Assembly (NCBI GenBank): GCA_963660485.1
Contig: CAVKYH010000022.1
Coordinates: forward strand, 1-39,343
Source: UBA6398 sp963660485
GTDB taxonomy: Bacteria; Bacteroidota; Bacteroidia; Bacteroidales; Bacteroidaceae
Direction: 5' to 3'
Length of the DNA stretch: 39,343 bases
The notes under the pieces: generated by a model
Databases searched by the model: none
Seen by the model: the letters and a program-made list of their open reading frames with translations, nothing else
Told to the model about the DNA's origin: nothing
Position numbers and translations under genes: made by a program
In this document: one piece after another, positions 1 through 7,900 of the stretch
How positions within the stretch are numbered: position 1 is the stretch's first letter
How the letters are laid out: the number at the start of each line of letters is the position of its first letter

Positions 1-60
1 AGTTGGTAGAGCAAAGGACTGAAAATCCTTGTGTCCCCGGTTCGATTCCTGGTGGTACCA
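1..60 (+). tRNA. tRNA-Phe (GAA), 5' end cut by window edge
   Basis: The sequence begins in the D-arm. An anticodon stem-loop follows with loop CTGAAAA, giving anticodon GAA for phenylalanine, then a variable region and a T-arm with loop TTCGATT at 41-47. The acceptor 3' strand is at 53-59 and the discriminator A at 60. CCA is not encoded, as is usual in Bacteroidota. About 13 nt of the 5' side (acceptor strand and first D-stem strand) lie outside the window. One T-stem pair looks mismatched. Confidence 0.9.
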
Positions 61-63
61 CAC

Positions 64-98
64 AAACGCTTCGAGATTGAAAGATTTCGGAGCGTTTT
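64..98 (+). terminator. Terminator of tRNA-Phe
   Basis: An 11-bp stem (AAACGCTTCGA at 64-74 with TCGGAGCGTTT at 87-97, one G-U pair) ends in a short T-run immediately after the tRNA. Position and shape fit an intrinsic terminator. Confidence 0.7.
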
Positions 99-147
99 CT
101 GTTATATAATATTGCGTGGCGTTGAAACGATGTCTAACTTCGGCGGC

Positions 148-1026
148 ATTGCAATCGTTGGCGGGGGGATAATAACAACCTCGGGCAGACCGATGTCGGT
201 CTGCCCGAGGTTGTCGTAGTATGCAGCGTTACCGCAAGGGCTTGTCCTTTGAACGGTATCGCGTATGCTGTTTGCGGAATTACTTCACGAATTTTGCAGC
301 TTTGAGGAATTCTGCACTTTCTTCCGAAGCCTTGAACATTTCTTCGAGGATTTGCTGCTCGGAATACTTGCTGCCGTCGTTGTTCTTCTTGTCGCGCAAC
401 CACCCCGGGGTTTCGATTTCCACGAAGTAGTTTTTCATCTTGTTTTTGCGGAATTGGTTGAAGATTCCCTCAAAGTTTATCGTGCCGCTCTTGCCAATCA
501 CGAAATCGTCCTTGATGTGCAGGAGTTGTATGCGCTTGGGATATTTTTTGAGATACGCCACGGGGTCTTGTCCGCCCTTTGTGCACCAATACACGTCGAG
601 TTCGAAGCAAACGTAGCGCGGGTCTGTGTTTTCCACGAAGTATTCCCACATCAGTTTGTCGCTGTCCTTGAGTTTCTGGAACTCGTGTGAGTGGTTGTGG
701 TAGCCGAGTGTGAGTCCGTATTCCTTGGCAATTTTTCCCACGCGGTTGAAATAGGCGCACATGCGGTTCATTCCTTCCACGGTGTAGTCGATCTGGTAGC
801 TCGGAACTACGAAATATTTTCCGCCGCATGCCTTCTGTATTTTGAAGAGTTCGCGCCAGCGTGCCATTATTTCGTCTTCTTTAGCAGGATCTTCCTGAAT
901 GCTCGAGTGGGTTGAGATGATTTTTACGCCGTTGTTGTCGCAGATTTTCTTGAACTCCTCGGCGGGCAAACCAAATACCTTGGGATCGCCGCCCCATTGC
1001 ACGAGTTCCACCTCGTTGTAGCCCAT
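148..1026. repeat. Long direct repeat, copy 1 (879 bp)
   Basis: This segment is repeated at 3457-4335 with a constant offset of 3,309 bp. It covers the downstream hairpin and the 3' ~750 bp of the first isomerase gene. The only differences I noticed lie in the hairpin. Translations in several frames are identical between copies over about 265-915, which means near-complete nucleotide identity there. Identity stops abruptly at 1026 and 4335, inside the coding sequence. This indicates a recent duplication or gene conversion. Confidence 0.93.
175..214. terminator. Perfect 19-bp hairpin downstream of isomerase gene A
   Basis: The arms at 175-193 and 196-214 are perfectly complementary with a two-base loop. 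The hairpin lies 66 bp beyond the stop codon of the minus-strand isomerase gene. It has no clear U-run on either side, so the terminator call rests on position and stem strength. Confidence 0.55.
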
Positions 1027-1194
1027 TTTTGCAAGACGTTCAATCGAACCTCTTGGATCACTCTTAATGGCGCTCATAACTGAGTAAAGCTGGTAGCCAA
1101 TTTTCTTGGTCTTTGCAAATACAACCTCTGGCTTTAAAAGAAAAATTGCTACAACAATAATTGATAAGACTCTAAAAAAACTATTTTTCTTCAT
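280..1194 (-). CDS. Secreted sugar phosphate isomerase/epimerase-like protein (copy A)
   Basis: A 304-aa protein of the xylose-isomerase-like TIM-barrel superfamily (AP endonuclease family 2 fold). A signal peptide spans about residues 1-27. Likely metal and active-site segments are VELVQWGGD near the N-terminus, YHNHSHEF in mid-protein, FELDVYW, LLHIKDD and FVEIE. Such exported members are common in Bacteroidota next to sugar, inositol or polyol catabolism genes; the true substrate cannot be read here. It is the last gene of a probable operon, 22 bp after the PHP-like gene. The C-terminal ~250 residues are identical to the protein at 3589-4518, while the N-terminal ~57 residues have diverged. 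That pattern points to a chimeric or gene-converted gene. Confidence 0.85.
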   Translation of the reverse strand: MKKNSFFRVLSIIVVAIFLLKPEVVFAKTKKIGYQLYSVMSAIKSDPRGSIERLAKMGYNEVELVQWGGDPKVFGLPAEEFKKICDNNGVKIISTHSSIQEDPAKEDEIMARWRELFKIQKACGGKYFVVPSYQIDYTVEGMNRMCAYFNRVGKIAKEYGLTLGYHNHSHEFQKLKDSDKLMWEYFVENTDPRYVCFELDVYWCTKGGQDPVAYLKKYPKRIQLLHIKDDFVIGKSGTINFEGIFNQFRKNKMKNYFVEIETPGWLRDKKNNDGSKYSEQQILEEMFKASEESAEFLKAAKFVK

Positions 1195-1216
1195 ATTCTA
1201 TTTGATTTTATAAATA

Positions 1217-2050
1217 CTATGATCTATATCTTTTGGGAATAAAAAAATCCTTTTCTGTAAGATTGCACCTTTGAGCGATGCGCTTGCAAAAATCAAGTCT
1301 ACCTACCGTGTGGTTTCGTGAATCGGAGCCAAAGACGAATTTTAATCCTGCCTTTTTTGCCATTAAAATAAAATCTTCATGCGGAACATGTGCTGTGTCG
1401 TTTATTTCTATTGCGATATCCCTTGCACGAGCTGCGTCGACGATTTGCTGTAATCTTTTCTTTGTCCAAAGAAGATCGTAGTTCCTTTGTATGCAACTGG
1501 GAAGGAAAAGAGGACAAGCAAAGAGGTCCAACGGTTCATTTCCGGTAAGAATCTTCATATAATGTTGCATGTTGCGTTTCATGAATTCCTCCGGATCGTC
1601 TATATAAGCAGTATATTCCCATACTTTGATTGTTTCTCCATAGCCATTCCCGTTTGTTACAATTTGCGGATCCATTGCTATATAATCTGCCTGCGCTATT
1701 AATTCGGGAGATAAGCTTTTAGACCACCCTGGACTCATCGGCTGCAAGCCGATATAAACGGGATATGGTTTTATCGCGTTGATATATTCTTTTAATTGCG
1801 TATCGTTGGTAATTCCCCACGGGGCAATGTTTTCCATGACGCCGATTTTCATATTTAGCTGCTGGGATTTGGCAACGATATCTTCTATCGTGAGTTCTTT
1901 GGAGCGGTGGACGTGTAAATCCATCAAAGGAAATTTGAATTTATCCTTTGCTATTTCTGTTGAGTTCTCCATTCCTGCCGCAAAATCTGCCCTTAAAAGA
2001 GTACTTGCGCACAACATCCCAGATATTTTCAGAAAAGTTTTTCTGTCCAT
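1217..2050 (-). CDS. Exported PHP-domain-like metal-dependent hydrolase
   Basis: A 277-aa protein that resembles the PHP (polymerase and histidinol phosphatase) superfamily. It has an N-terminal DLHVH metal motif at about residues 43-47, an internal EIND segment followed by a conserved His, and a C-terminal FGSDSRNH motif typical of PHP phosphoesterases. The N-terminus (MDRKTFLKISGMLCASTLL) looks like an export signal with a Tat-like twin basic start and a Cys that could allow lipidation; the export route is uncertain. It sits 7 bp after the VOC gene and 22 bp before the isomerase gene, so the three are probably co-transcribed. Substrate unknown. The enzyme class is inferred from motifs only. 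Confidence 0.7.
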   Translation of the reverse strand: MDRKTFLKISGMLCASTLLRADFAAGMENSTEIAKDKFKFPLMDLHVHRSKELTIEDIVAKSQQLNMKIGVMENIAPWGITNDTQLKEYINAIKPYPVYIGLQPMSPGWSKSLSPELIAQADYIAMDPQIVTNGNGYGETIKVWEYTAYIDDPEEFMKRNMQHYMKILTGNEPLDLFACPLFLPSCIQRNYDLLWTKKRLQQIVDAARARDIAIEINDTAHVPHEDFILMAKKAGLKFVFGSDSRNHTVGRLDFCKRIAQRCNLTEKDFFIPKRYRS

Positions 2051-2057
2051 AATAGTT

Positions 2058-2444
2058 CTATTCTGTTATTTCTATAAGATTGTTTTCAGGTCCCAGTATA
2101 CAACTTTCGTAATACCCATCACCGGTTTTTCGAGGTCCGCTAATCACGTTATACCCATTGTCTTTCAAAACAAGAGTGAGGTCGTCTACAAATTCTTTAC
2201 TGCCTACGGAAAAAGCAATATGGGTATATCCGCCAAGAAACTTGTCATTTTCCTGACTGAGAACCTCGGGACGATTCATGATTTCTAATCTTGAACCGTC
2301 TGCAAAAGTTAAGAAATAGGTTTTTAACCCTGTATTAGGATTGTGATACATTTGATTGGCTTGTGCAGAGAAGAAACGAACAAAAAAGTTCTTCATATTT
2401 TCCAAATCATGCACATACATCGCCACGTGGTCTAACTTTATCAT
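2058..2444 (-). CDS. VOC-family (glyoxalase/dioxygenase superfamily) protein
   Basis: A 128-aa protein with the paired beta-alpha-beta-beta-beta units of the vicinal oxygen chelate fold: an N-terminal IKLDHVAMYVHDLE and a C-terminal GYYESCILGPENNLIEI. Candidate metal ligands are the His of the first motif, the Glu of RLEIMNRPE, the His of THIAF and the terminal Glu. I chose the start at 2444. A longer frame to 2474 exists, but its start would lie on the -7 promoter element at 2472-2479. First gene of the minus operon, divergent from the AraC gene. Family members are lyases, isomerases or dioxygenases; the reaction is not predictable. Confidence 0.78.
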   Translation of the reverse strand: MIKLDHVAMYVHDLENMKNFFVRFFSAQANQMYHNPNTGLKTYFLTFADGSRLEIMNRPEVLSQENDKFLGGYTHIAFSVGSKEFVDDLTLVLKDNGYNVISGPRKTGDGYYESCILGPENNLIEITE

Positions 2445-2471
2445 TGCTGTTGTTGCTATATATCTTATTGG

Positions 2472-2479
2472 CAAAGATA
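2472..2479 (-). promoter_or_regulatory. -7 promoter element of the VOC-PHP-isomerase operon
   Basis: CAAAGATA on the plus strand reads TATCTTTG on the minus strand, matching the Bacteroidota TAnnTTTG -7 element 28 bp upstream of the chosen VOC start. I see no convincing -33 TTTG at the right spacing, as expected if an activator such as the divergent AraC protein is needed (inference). Confidence 0.55.
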
Positions 2480-2527
2480 ATTAATGGCAAATCTTTGTAT
2501 TTGTTTCATTTTCCATAAAGATTATCC

Positions 2528-2535
2528 TATATTTG
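2528..2535 (+). promoter_or_regulatory. -7 promoter element of the araC-type gene
   Basis: TATATTTG matches TAnnTTTG, about 50 bp before the AraC start. A TTTG at 2500-2503 is the nearest -33 candidate, but its 24-bp spacing is longer than usual. Confidence 0.5.
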
Positions 2536-2585
2536 TACGTGATGTAATAATCTCTAACTGTTTGTGATAATATAAATTTGGAACA

Positions 2586-3407
2586 ATGTTGTTGGAAAAG
2601 CAATCTTTTTCGTATGATTACGTTCGTCTTTCTCCCCAAGAGCAAATAGGGTTGCATCGACAACCGTCATGGGAATTGACGCTAATTGTTGCAGGTTCCG
2701 GAATAAAGCTTATCGGAGATACTACAGAGCCGTTTCAGAGTGGCGAAGTTGTGATAATACCCCCTGAAATCCCGCATTGTTGGTATTTCAACGAAAGCAA
2801 TACCGATGCAAAGGGTAAAATAGTAAACATCACACTATCGTTTACAAATGAATTGCTTGATCGTTGTTCACAAAGCTTTCCGGAACTACACCGATACGTT
2901 GAAGAATTGAAGGATAACAGAGATGCTTTAAAATATAATGAATCCCAATCTGTGGTTATCGCTTCTATTTTGAAACAGATGTGTAAACAAAACGAGGTGG
3001 AACGTCTTTCGTCGTTTATAAGGTTACTTGCTGTTTTGCCGTTGGCGGATGAAACTAATATTGTAGGGAAGTATAAAGAGAGAGACAGAAAACAGGAACG
3101 CTTGGACATGATACGTGTTTTTGTGGCTTGTAATGCGTATAGGAATATATCTCTTGATGATGTTGTTCGGCATGTTGGAATGAACAAATCGGCTTTTTGT
3201 ACTTTTTTCAAGCAGTCTACCGGAAAAACCTTCGTTGCTTATCTAAATGAGTATAGGATTGAACAAGCTTGCCAGTTATTAAAAAAGGAAGATATCTCAA
3301 TATCGGAAATATGTTACCAAGTTGGTTTTGCTGACATTCCTTATTTTAACCGGGTGTTCAGGAAACACAAAGGTTGTTCTCCTTCTCAATATCGTAGCGG
3401 GCTATAA
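2586..3407 (+). CDS. AraC-family transcriptional regulator
   Basis: A 273-aa regulator. The N-terminal part (about residues 15-100) is a cupin-like sensor with GLHRQPSWELTLIVAGSG and a metal- or ligand-pocket segment PPEIPHCWYF. The C-terminal ~100 residues form the double helix-turn-helix of the AraC/XylS family, including KSAFCTFFKQSTGKTF and the signature ISEICYQVGFADIPYFNRVF, ending in CSPSQYR. It diverges from the VOC-PHP-isomerase operon across a 141-bp intergenic region, so control of that operon in response to a sugar-like ligand is the natural inference. The second isomerase repeat begins only 49 bp after its stop. Confidence 0.93.
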   Translation: MLLEKQSFSYDYVRLSPQEQIGLHRQPSWELTLIVAGSGIKLIGDTTEPFQSGEVVIIPPEIPHCWYFNESNTDAKGKIVNITLSFTNELLDRCSQSFPELHRYVEELKDNRDALKYNESQSVVIASILKQMCKQNEVERLSSFIRLLAVLPLADETNIVGKYKERDRKQERLDMIRVFVACNAYRNISLDDVVRHVGMNKSAFCTFFKQSTGKTFVAYLNEYRIEQACQLLKKEDISISEICYQVGFADIPYFNRVFRKHKGCSPSQYRSGL

Positions 3408-3456
3408 AGCCGTAAAAAGCTATCGGGAGAAAAACACTGTAATAGATATAGGGTTT

Positions 3457-4335
3457 ATTGCAATCGTTGGCGGGGGGATAATAACAACCTCGGGCAAACC
3501 GATGCCGGTCTGCCCGAGGTTGTCGTAGTATGCAGCGTTACCGCAAGGGCTTGTCCTTTGAACGGTATCGCGTATGCTGTTTGCGGAATTACTTCACGAA
3601 TTTTGCAGCTTTGAGGAATTCTGCACTTTCTTCCGAAGCCTTGAACATTTCTTCGAGGATTTGCTGCTCGGAATACTTGCTGCCGTCGTTGTTCTTCTTG
3701 TCGCGCAACCACCCCGGGGTTTCGATTTCCACGAAGTAGTTTTTCATCTTGTTTTTGCGGAATTGGTTGAAGATTCCCTCAAAGTTTATCGTGCCGCTCT
3801 TGCCAATCACGAAATCGTCCTTGATGTGCAGGAGTTGTATGCGCTTGGGATATTTTTTGAGATACGCCACGGGGTCTTGTCCGCCCTTTGTGCACCAATA
3901 CACGTCGAGTTCGAAGCAAACGTAGCGCGGGTCTGTGTTTTCCACGAAGTATTCCCACATCAGTTTGTCGCTGTCCTTGAGTTTCTGGAACTCGTGTGAG
4001 TGGTTGTGGTAGCCGAGTGTGAGTCCGTATTCCTTGGCAATTTTTCCCACGCGGTTGAAATAGGCGCACATGCGGTTCATTCCTTCCACGGTGTAGTCGA
4101 TCTGGTAGCTCGGAACTACGAAATATTTTCCGCCGCATGCCTTCTGTATTTTGAAGAGTTCGCGCCAGCGTGCCATTATTTCGTCTTCTTTAGCAGGATC
4201 TTCCTGAATGCTCGAGTGGGTTGAGATGATTTTTACGCCGTTGTTGTCGCAGATTTTCTTGAACTCCTCGGCGGGCAAACCAAATACCTTGGGATCGCCG
4301 CCCCATTGCACGAGTTCCACCTCGTTGTAGCCCAT
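3457..4335. repeat. Long direct repeat, copy 2 (879 bp)
   Basis: The partner of 148-1026. It begins at ATTGCAATCGTTGG, 49 bp after the AraC stop codon, and ends within the second isomerase gene. The two copies are in direct orientation, so homologous recombination between them would delete 3,309 bp and leave one intact isomerase gene. Confidence 0.93.
3484..3523. terminator. Hairpin downstream of isomerase gene B, two mismatches
   Basis: This is the counterpart of the perfect hairpin at 175-214. It carries two base differences (positions 3496 and 3505) that break two stem pairs. The remaining stem is still strong. Confidence 0.5.
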
Positions 4336-4518
4336 ATCTGCAAGACGTTCAATTGAGCCTTTGGGATTCTGGTTCATTGCGCCCATTACGGTGTAGAGCT
4401 GAAAACCGATTTTCTTTTTTGCGGTTGCGCTCATCGGCATCGAGAGCACCAATGCTGCAACTGCCACAAACATGAGGGTTGTGAGCGAGTTGTGTTTTGA
4501 CATGAATGTCTTTTTCAT
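3589..4518 (-). CDS. Secreted sugar phosphate isomerase/epimerase-like protein (copy B)
   Basis: About 309 aa from the chosen start (MKKTFMSKHNSLTTL). The frame is open to 4644, but the upstream part has no signal peptide and overlaps a -7 element at 4633-4640. The signal peptide spans about residues 1-32, ending in MSATAKKK. The TIM-barrel domain has the same metal-site segments as copy A (YHNHSHEF, FELDVYW, LLHIKDD, FVEIE). From MGYNEVELVQW onward the protein is identical to copy A except for positions near the junction. It stands alone with its own promoter region and a leader of about 110 nt. This is probably the resident ancestral gene and copy A the converted or newly arrived one (inference). 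Confidence 0.85.
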   Translation of the reverse strand: MKKTFMSKHNSLTTLMFVAVAALVLSMPMSATAKKKIGFQLYTVMGAMNQNPKGSIERLADMGYNEVELVQWGGDPKVFGLPAEEFKKICDNNGVKIISTHSSIQEDPAKEDEIMARWRELFKIQKACGGKYFVVPSYQIDYTVEGMNRMCAYFNRVGKIAKEYGLTLGYHNHSHEFQKLKDSDKLMWEYFVENTDPRYVCFELDVYWCTKGGQDPVAYLKKYPKRIQLLHIKDDFVIGKSGTINFEGIFNQFRKNKMKNYFVEIETPGWLRDKKNNDGSKYSEQQILEEMFKASEESAEFLKAAKFVK

Positions 4519-4632
4519 TTGAAATTTATTTTTTTGGTTGTTTTTAGTTGAATGCAAGTGCATTAGTCCGGAAATGTTGTATGGTTGCGACACACCGAAT
4601 ATGCTGCGACAGTTTTGCCGCAAAGCACATTG

Positions 4633-4640
4633 CAAATGTA
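4633..4640 (-). promoter_or_regulatory. -7 element of isomerase gene B
   Basis: CAAATGTA on the plus strand is TACATTTG on the minus strand, a TAnnTTTG match about 115 bp upstream of the start. I see no clear -33 element. Confidence 0.45.
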
Positions 4641-4661
4641 ACAAAAAACGTTTGAAATATA

Positions 4662-4737
4662 ATGTCTGATATCGTAAAAACTCCGGGCCATCTAATTTAA
4701 ATTAGATGCCTTGGAATTTAAATTTGGTGGCCCGGAG
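4662..4737. repeat. 21-bp-lattice palindromic array, locus 1
   Basis: Lies in the 454-bp gap between two divergent genes. It starts with ATGTCTGATAT (4662-4672). AATTTAAATT boxes follow at 4694-4703 and 4715-4724, separated by the 11-bp linker AGATGCCTTGG. The whole A-part is closed by a perfect 10-bp outer stem (CTCCGGGCCA at 4681-4690, TGGCCCGGAG at 4728-4737). It also contains the perfect 20-bp palindrome CATCTAATTTAAATTAGATG (4689-4708). The centre of the first palindrome is 31.5 bp, or three half-periods, from the first AATTTAAATT centre. Confidence 0.9.
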
Positions 4738-4865
4738 TAAAAACGTAGTTTTGAGGGCTTTTCACGAGGGTGGAAGTCGGGGCGGATTTATAGGTGCGGG
4801 GGCTTGCCGGAAACGGCTTTTAGTTTTTTTAATCTGCTGTTTTATCAACAAATACAGCCTCGCCC

Positions 4866-4896
4866 TTTGTGAAATAGACTTTAATTTATAATTTTG
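4866..4896 (+). promoter_or_regulatory. Promoter of the DUF2723 gene
   Basis: A -33 TTTG at 4866-4869, a 19-bp spacer and TAATTTTG at 4889-4896 match the Bacteroidota housekeeping promoter. The start codon lies 76 bp downstream. Confidence 0.75.
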
Positions 4897-4972
4897 CACG
4901 AATGTGCGGCATTATGTGCTCGCGCAAAACAGATTGGCAACATCTAAAAATTAATTCAATATCTAAAATTCA

Positions 4973-7900
4973 ATGCGCTACAAGACAGTCAACAATCTAT
5001 TAGGTTGGATAGCGTTTGCCATTGCGGCATTTGTCTATTGCTCGACCATTGAGCCGAGCGCAAGTTATTGGGACTGCCCGGAGTTTATATCTTCGGCATT
5101 CAAACTTGAGGTGGGACACCCGCCTGGAGCACCTGTGTTTATGATTACAGCCAACTTGTTCTCGCAATTCGCAAAGGATGTGAGCCATGTGGCAATGATG
5201 GTCAACATCATGTCGGCTCTCTTGAGCGCGGTGTGCATCTTGTTCCTTTTCTGGACCATCACCGATTTGTCGCGGAAACTTATAGTGAAAGACGGAAGCC
5301 AGCCCTCTCTTTCCGAAACCATCGAAATTATGGGCGCGGGCCTTGTGGGCGCGCTGGCCTATACGTTCAGCGATACATTCTGGTTCAGCGCTGTCGAGGG
5401 AGAGGTTTACGCCTATTCTTCAATGTGTACAGCGTTGGTGTTCTGGCTTATACTTAAATGGGAAAACCGCGCCGACAATGCGCATAGCGACCGTTGGCTC
5501 GTGCTTATAGCTTTCATCGTGGGATTGAGCATAGGTGTCCATCTTCTCAACCTGCTTTGTATTCCCGCTATCGTACTTGTTTACGTTTACAAGCACAATC
5601 CCAACCTCAATGCCAAAGGTTCGCTGCTCGCACTGCTCGTGTCGTTCATAATGGTAGGCGTTGTGCTCTACGGAGTTGTGCCCGGAATCGTGAAAGTAGG
5701 TGGTTGGTTCGAACTTTTGTTTGTCAACGGCCTTGGCTTTAGCTTCAACACCGGAATGATAGTATATCTCGTGATACTCATCGCCAGTGTGATTTGGGCA
5801 ATATTCGAGACCCAGCGCGACAAAAACCGCAAGGCTATCGCGATATCCACAGTGCTATCCGTGGCATTGCTCGGCATTCCTTTCTACGGCGACGGCATCG
5901 TTAGCATATTGTTTGGAATCGTGGTGATAATAGCCCTGTTCTTCGTTTTGAAGCTAAAAGGCAAAAAAGCAAAGTATGTTGTGTCGGCAAGAGTGATCAA
6001 CACCACGCTGCTTTGCTTCCTCATGCTCATGATAGGCTATTCGTCGTTTGCCATAATGGTGATTCGCTCCACGGCAAACCCGCCGATGGACCAGAACTCG
6101 CCCGAAGATATCTTTACCCTCGGCTCTTATCTCAACCGCGAGCAATATGGTTCGTGGCCTCTCTTTTATGGTCAGGCTTACACCTCGCAGCCGCAATACG
6201 TTGAGACAGGCAATGGCATGCTTTCCTGGAAATGTAAGGAAGGCAAGGCAATATACAATCGCAAGGAAAAGGAAAGCAAGGACGAGAAGGACTCTTATGT
6301 GGTTGTGGGGCATAACAATAAATACCAATATGCCCAGAACATGCTTTTCCCACGCATGTATTCGAGCGACCATGCCGATGCGTACGAAAGTTGGATGGGA
6401 GGAGTTACCGGACGTCAGGTCCCGTATAACGACCCAACGGGAAGAGTTTCTTCGGTAAAGATGCCAACACAATTGGATAACCTCCGTTTCTTCCTTTCAT
6501 ACCAGCTGAATTTTATGTACTGGCGCTACTTTATGTGGAACTTTGCCGGACGTCAAAATGATATTCAAGGATTCGGCGAGAAAGACCACGGAAACTGGAT
6601 TACAGGCATCAGTTTCCTTGACAACGCGCGTCTTGGCGATCAGAGCCTGCTTCCCGATTCGCTGAAACAGAACAAAGGACATAATGTATTCTATTGCCTG
6701 CCGTTGATACTCGGTTTGATTGGATTGTTCTACCAGGCATACAAAGGCAAAAAGGGTATCCGTCAATTTTGGGTGGTATTCTTCTTGTTCTTCATGACTG
6801 GAATTGCAATTGTGCTGTATCTCAACCAAACGCCGACGCAGCCCCGTGAGCGCGATTACGCTTATGCTGGTTCGTTCTACGCTTTCGCGATTTGGATAGG
6901 CTTTGGCGTGCTCGGCATAGTTGAGGGATTGAAAAAGTTGAAGCTAAACAAAACGGTTTCGGCGGCTGTAGCATCGATAGTGTGCCTTCTCGTGCCCGTT
7001 CAGATGGCTTCTCAAACGTGGGACGACCATGATCGTTCAGGCCGTTACCTTTGTCGTGATTTCGGCGGCAATTATCTGCGCACTCTTCCCGATGAAGGTT
7101 ATCCCATTATCTTCTGTAACGGCGACAACGACACTTTCCCGCAATGGTACAACCAAGAAGTGGAAGGCGTTCGCACAGATGCGCGCGTTTGCAACTTCTC
7201 TTATTTGCAGACCGACTGGTATATCGACCAAATGAAGCGTCCGGCTTACAACTCCCCCGCATGTCCGATTTCCTGGAACCGCTTGCAGTATGTTTCAAAC
7301 GGCGAACACGAAATGGTACGTGTGCAGGCCGATCAAAAGGAAGCCCTTGCAGAAGTAAACCGTCAGCACCCCGAAGTAGACATGTTTGAGTTGTCTTACA
7401 TTATGAAGAACTTCGTGCTCAATCCCGACCCCGAAATGCGATTCATTCCCACCGACAGCATTGTGATGACCGTTGACAAAGAAGCGGTGCGCAAGTCTGG
7501 AATGTGGTTGCAGGACAGCGTGAACGGCGGAGTGCCCGACAAGATGGTGATATCCCTCAAAAAACGTTCTTCGGTGTTCAAGAGCGAGTTGATGCTTTAC
7601 GAAATGCTTTTGCAGAGCAATTTCAAACGCCCGATGTTTGTTGCAATCACTGTGGGCGCGGAGAACTACGGAAAGCTTGGCGACTATTTCGTGAAAGAAG
7701 GCATGGCTTATCGCATTACGCCTTACAACACGGCAAAGAGCGGCAAGACTATCGATCCTGAAAAGTGTTACAACAATTTGATGTTCCGTTTCCGCTACGG
7801 TGGATTGAAGGACCGCAAGCTTTACATTGATGAAAACGCAATGAGAATGTGTTGGAGTCATCGTATACTCTTTGCCCAAACGGCTTTGCAGCTTGTGGGA

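Noticed and set aside
129..147. GATGTCTAACTTCGG near the start of the window as an eleventh array copy
   Set aside because: It matches only part of the palindrome (GTCTAAC), has no second half and no AATTTAAATT box on the lattice.
265..690. Long plus-strand frame (repeated at 3574-3999) antisense to the isomerase genes
   Set aside because: It is the antisense shadow of a well-supported coding sequence. It occurs twice only because the gene segment is duplicated.
4706..4891. Small plus-strand frame starting in repeat locus 1
   Set aside because: It begins within the palindromic array, crosses the DUF2723 promoter and has no protein-like features.
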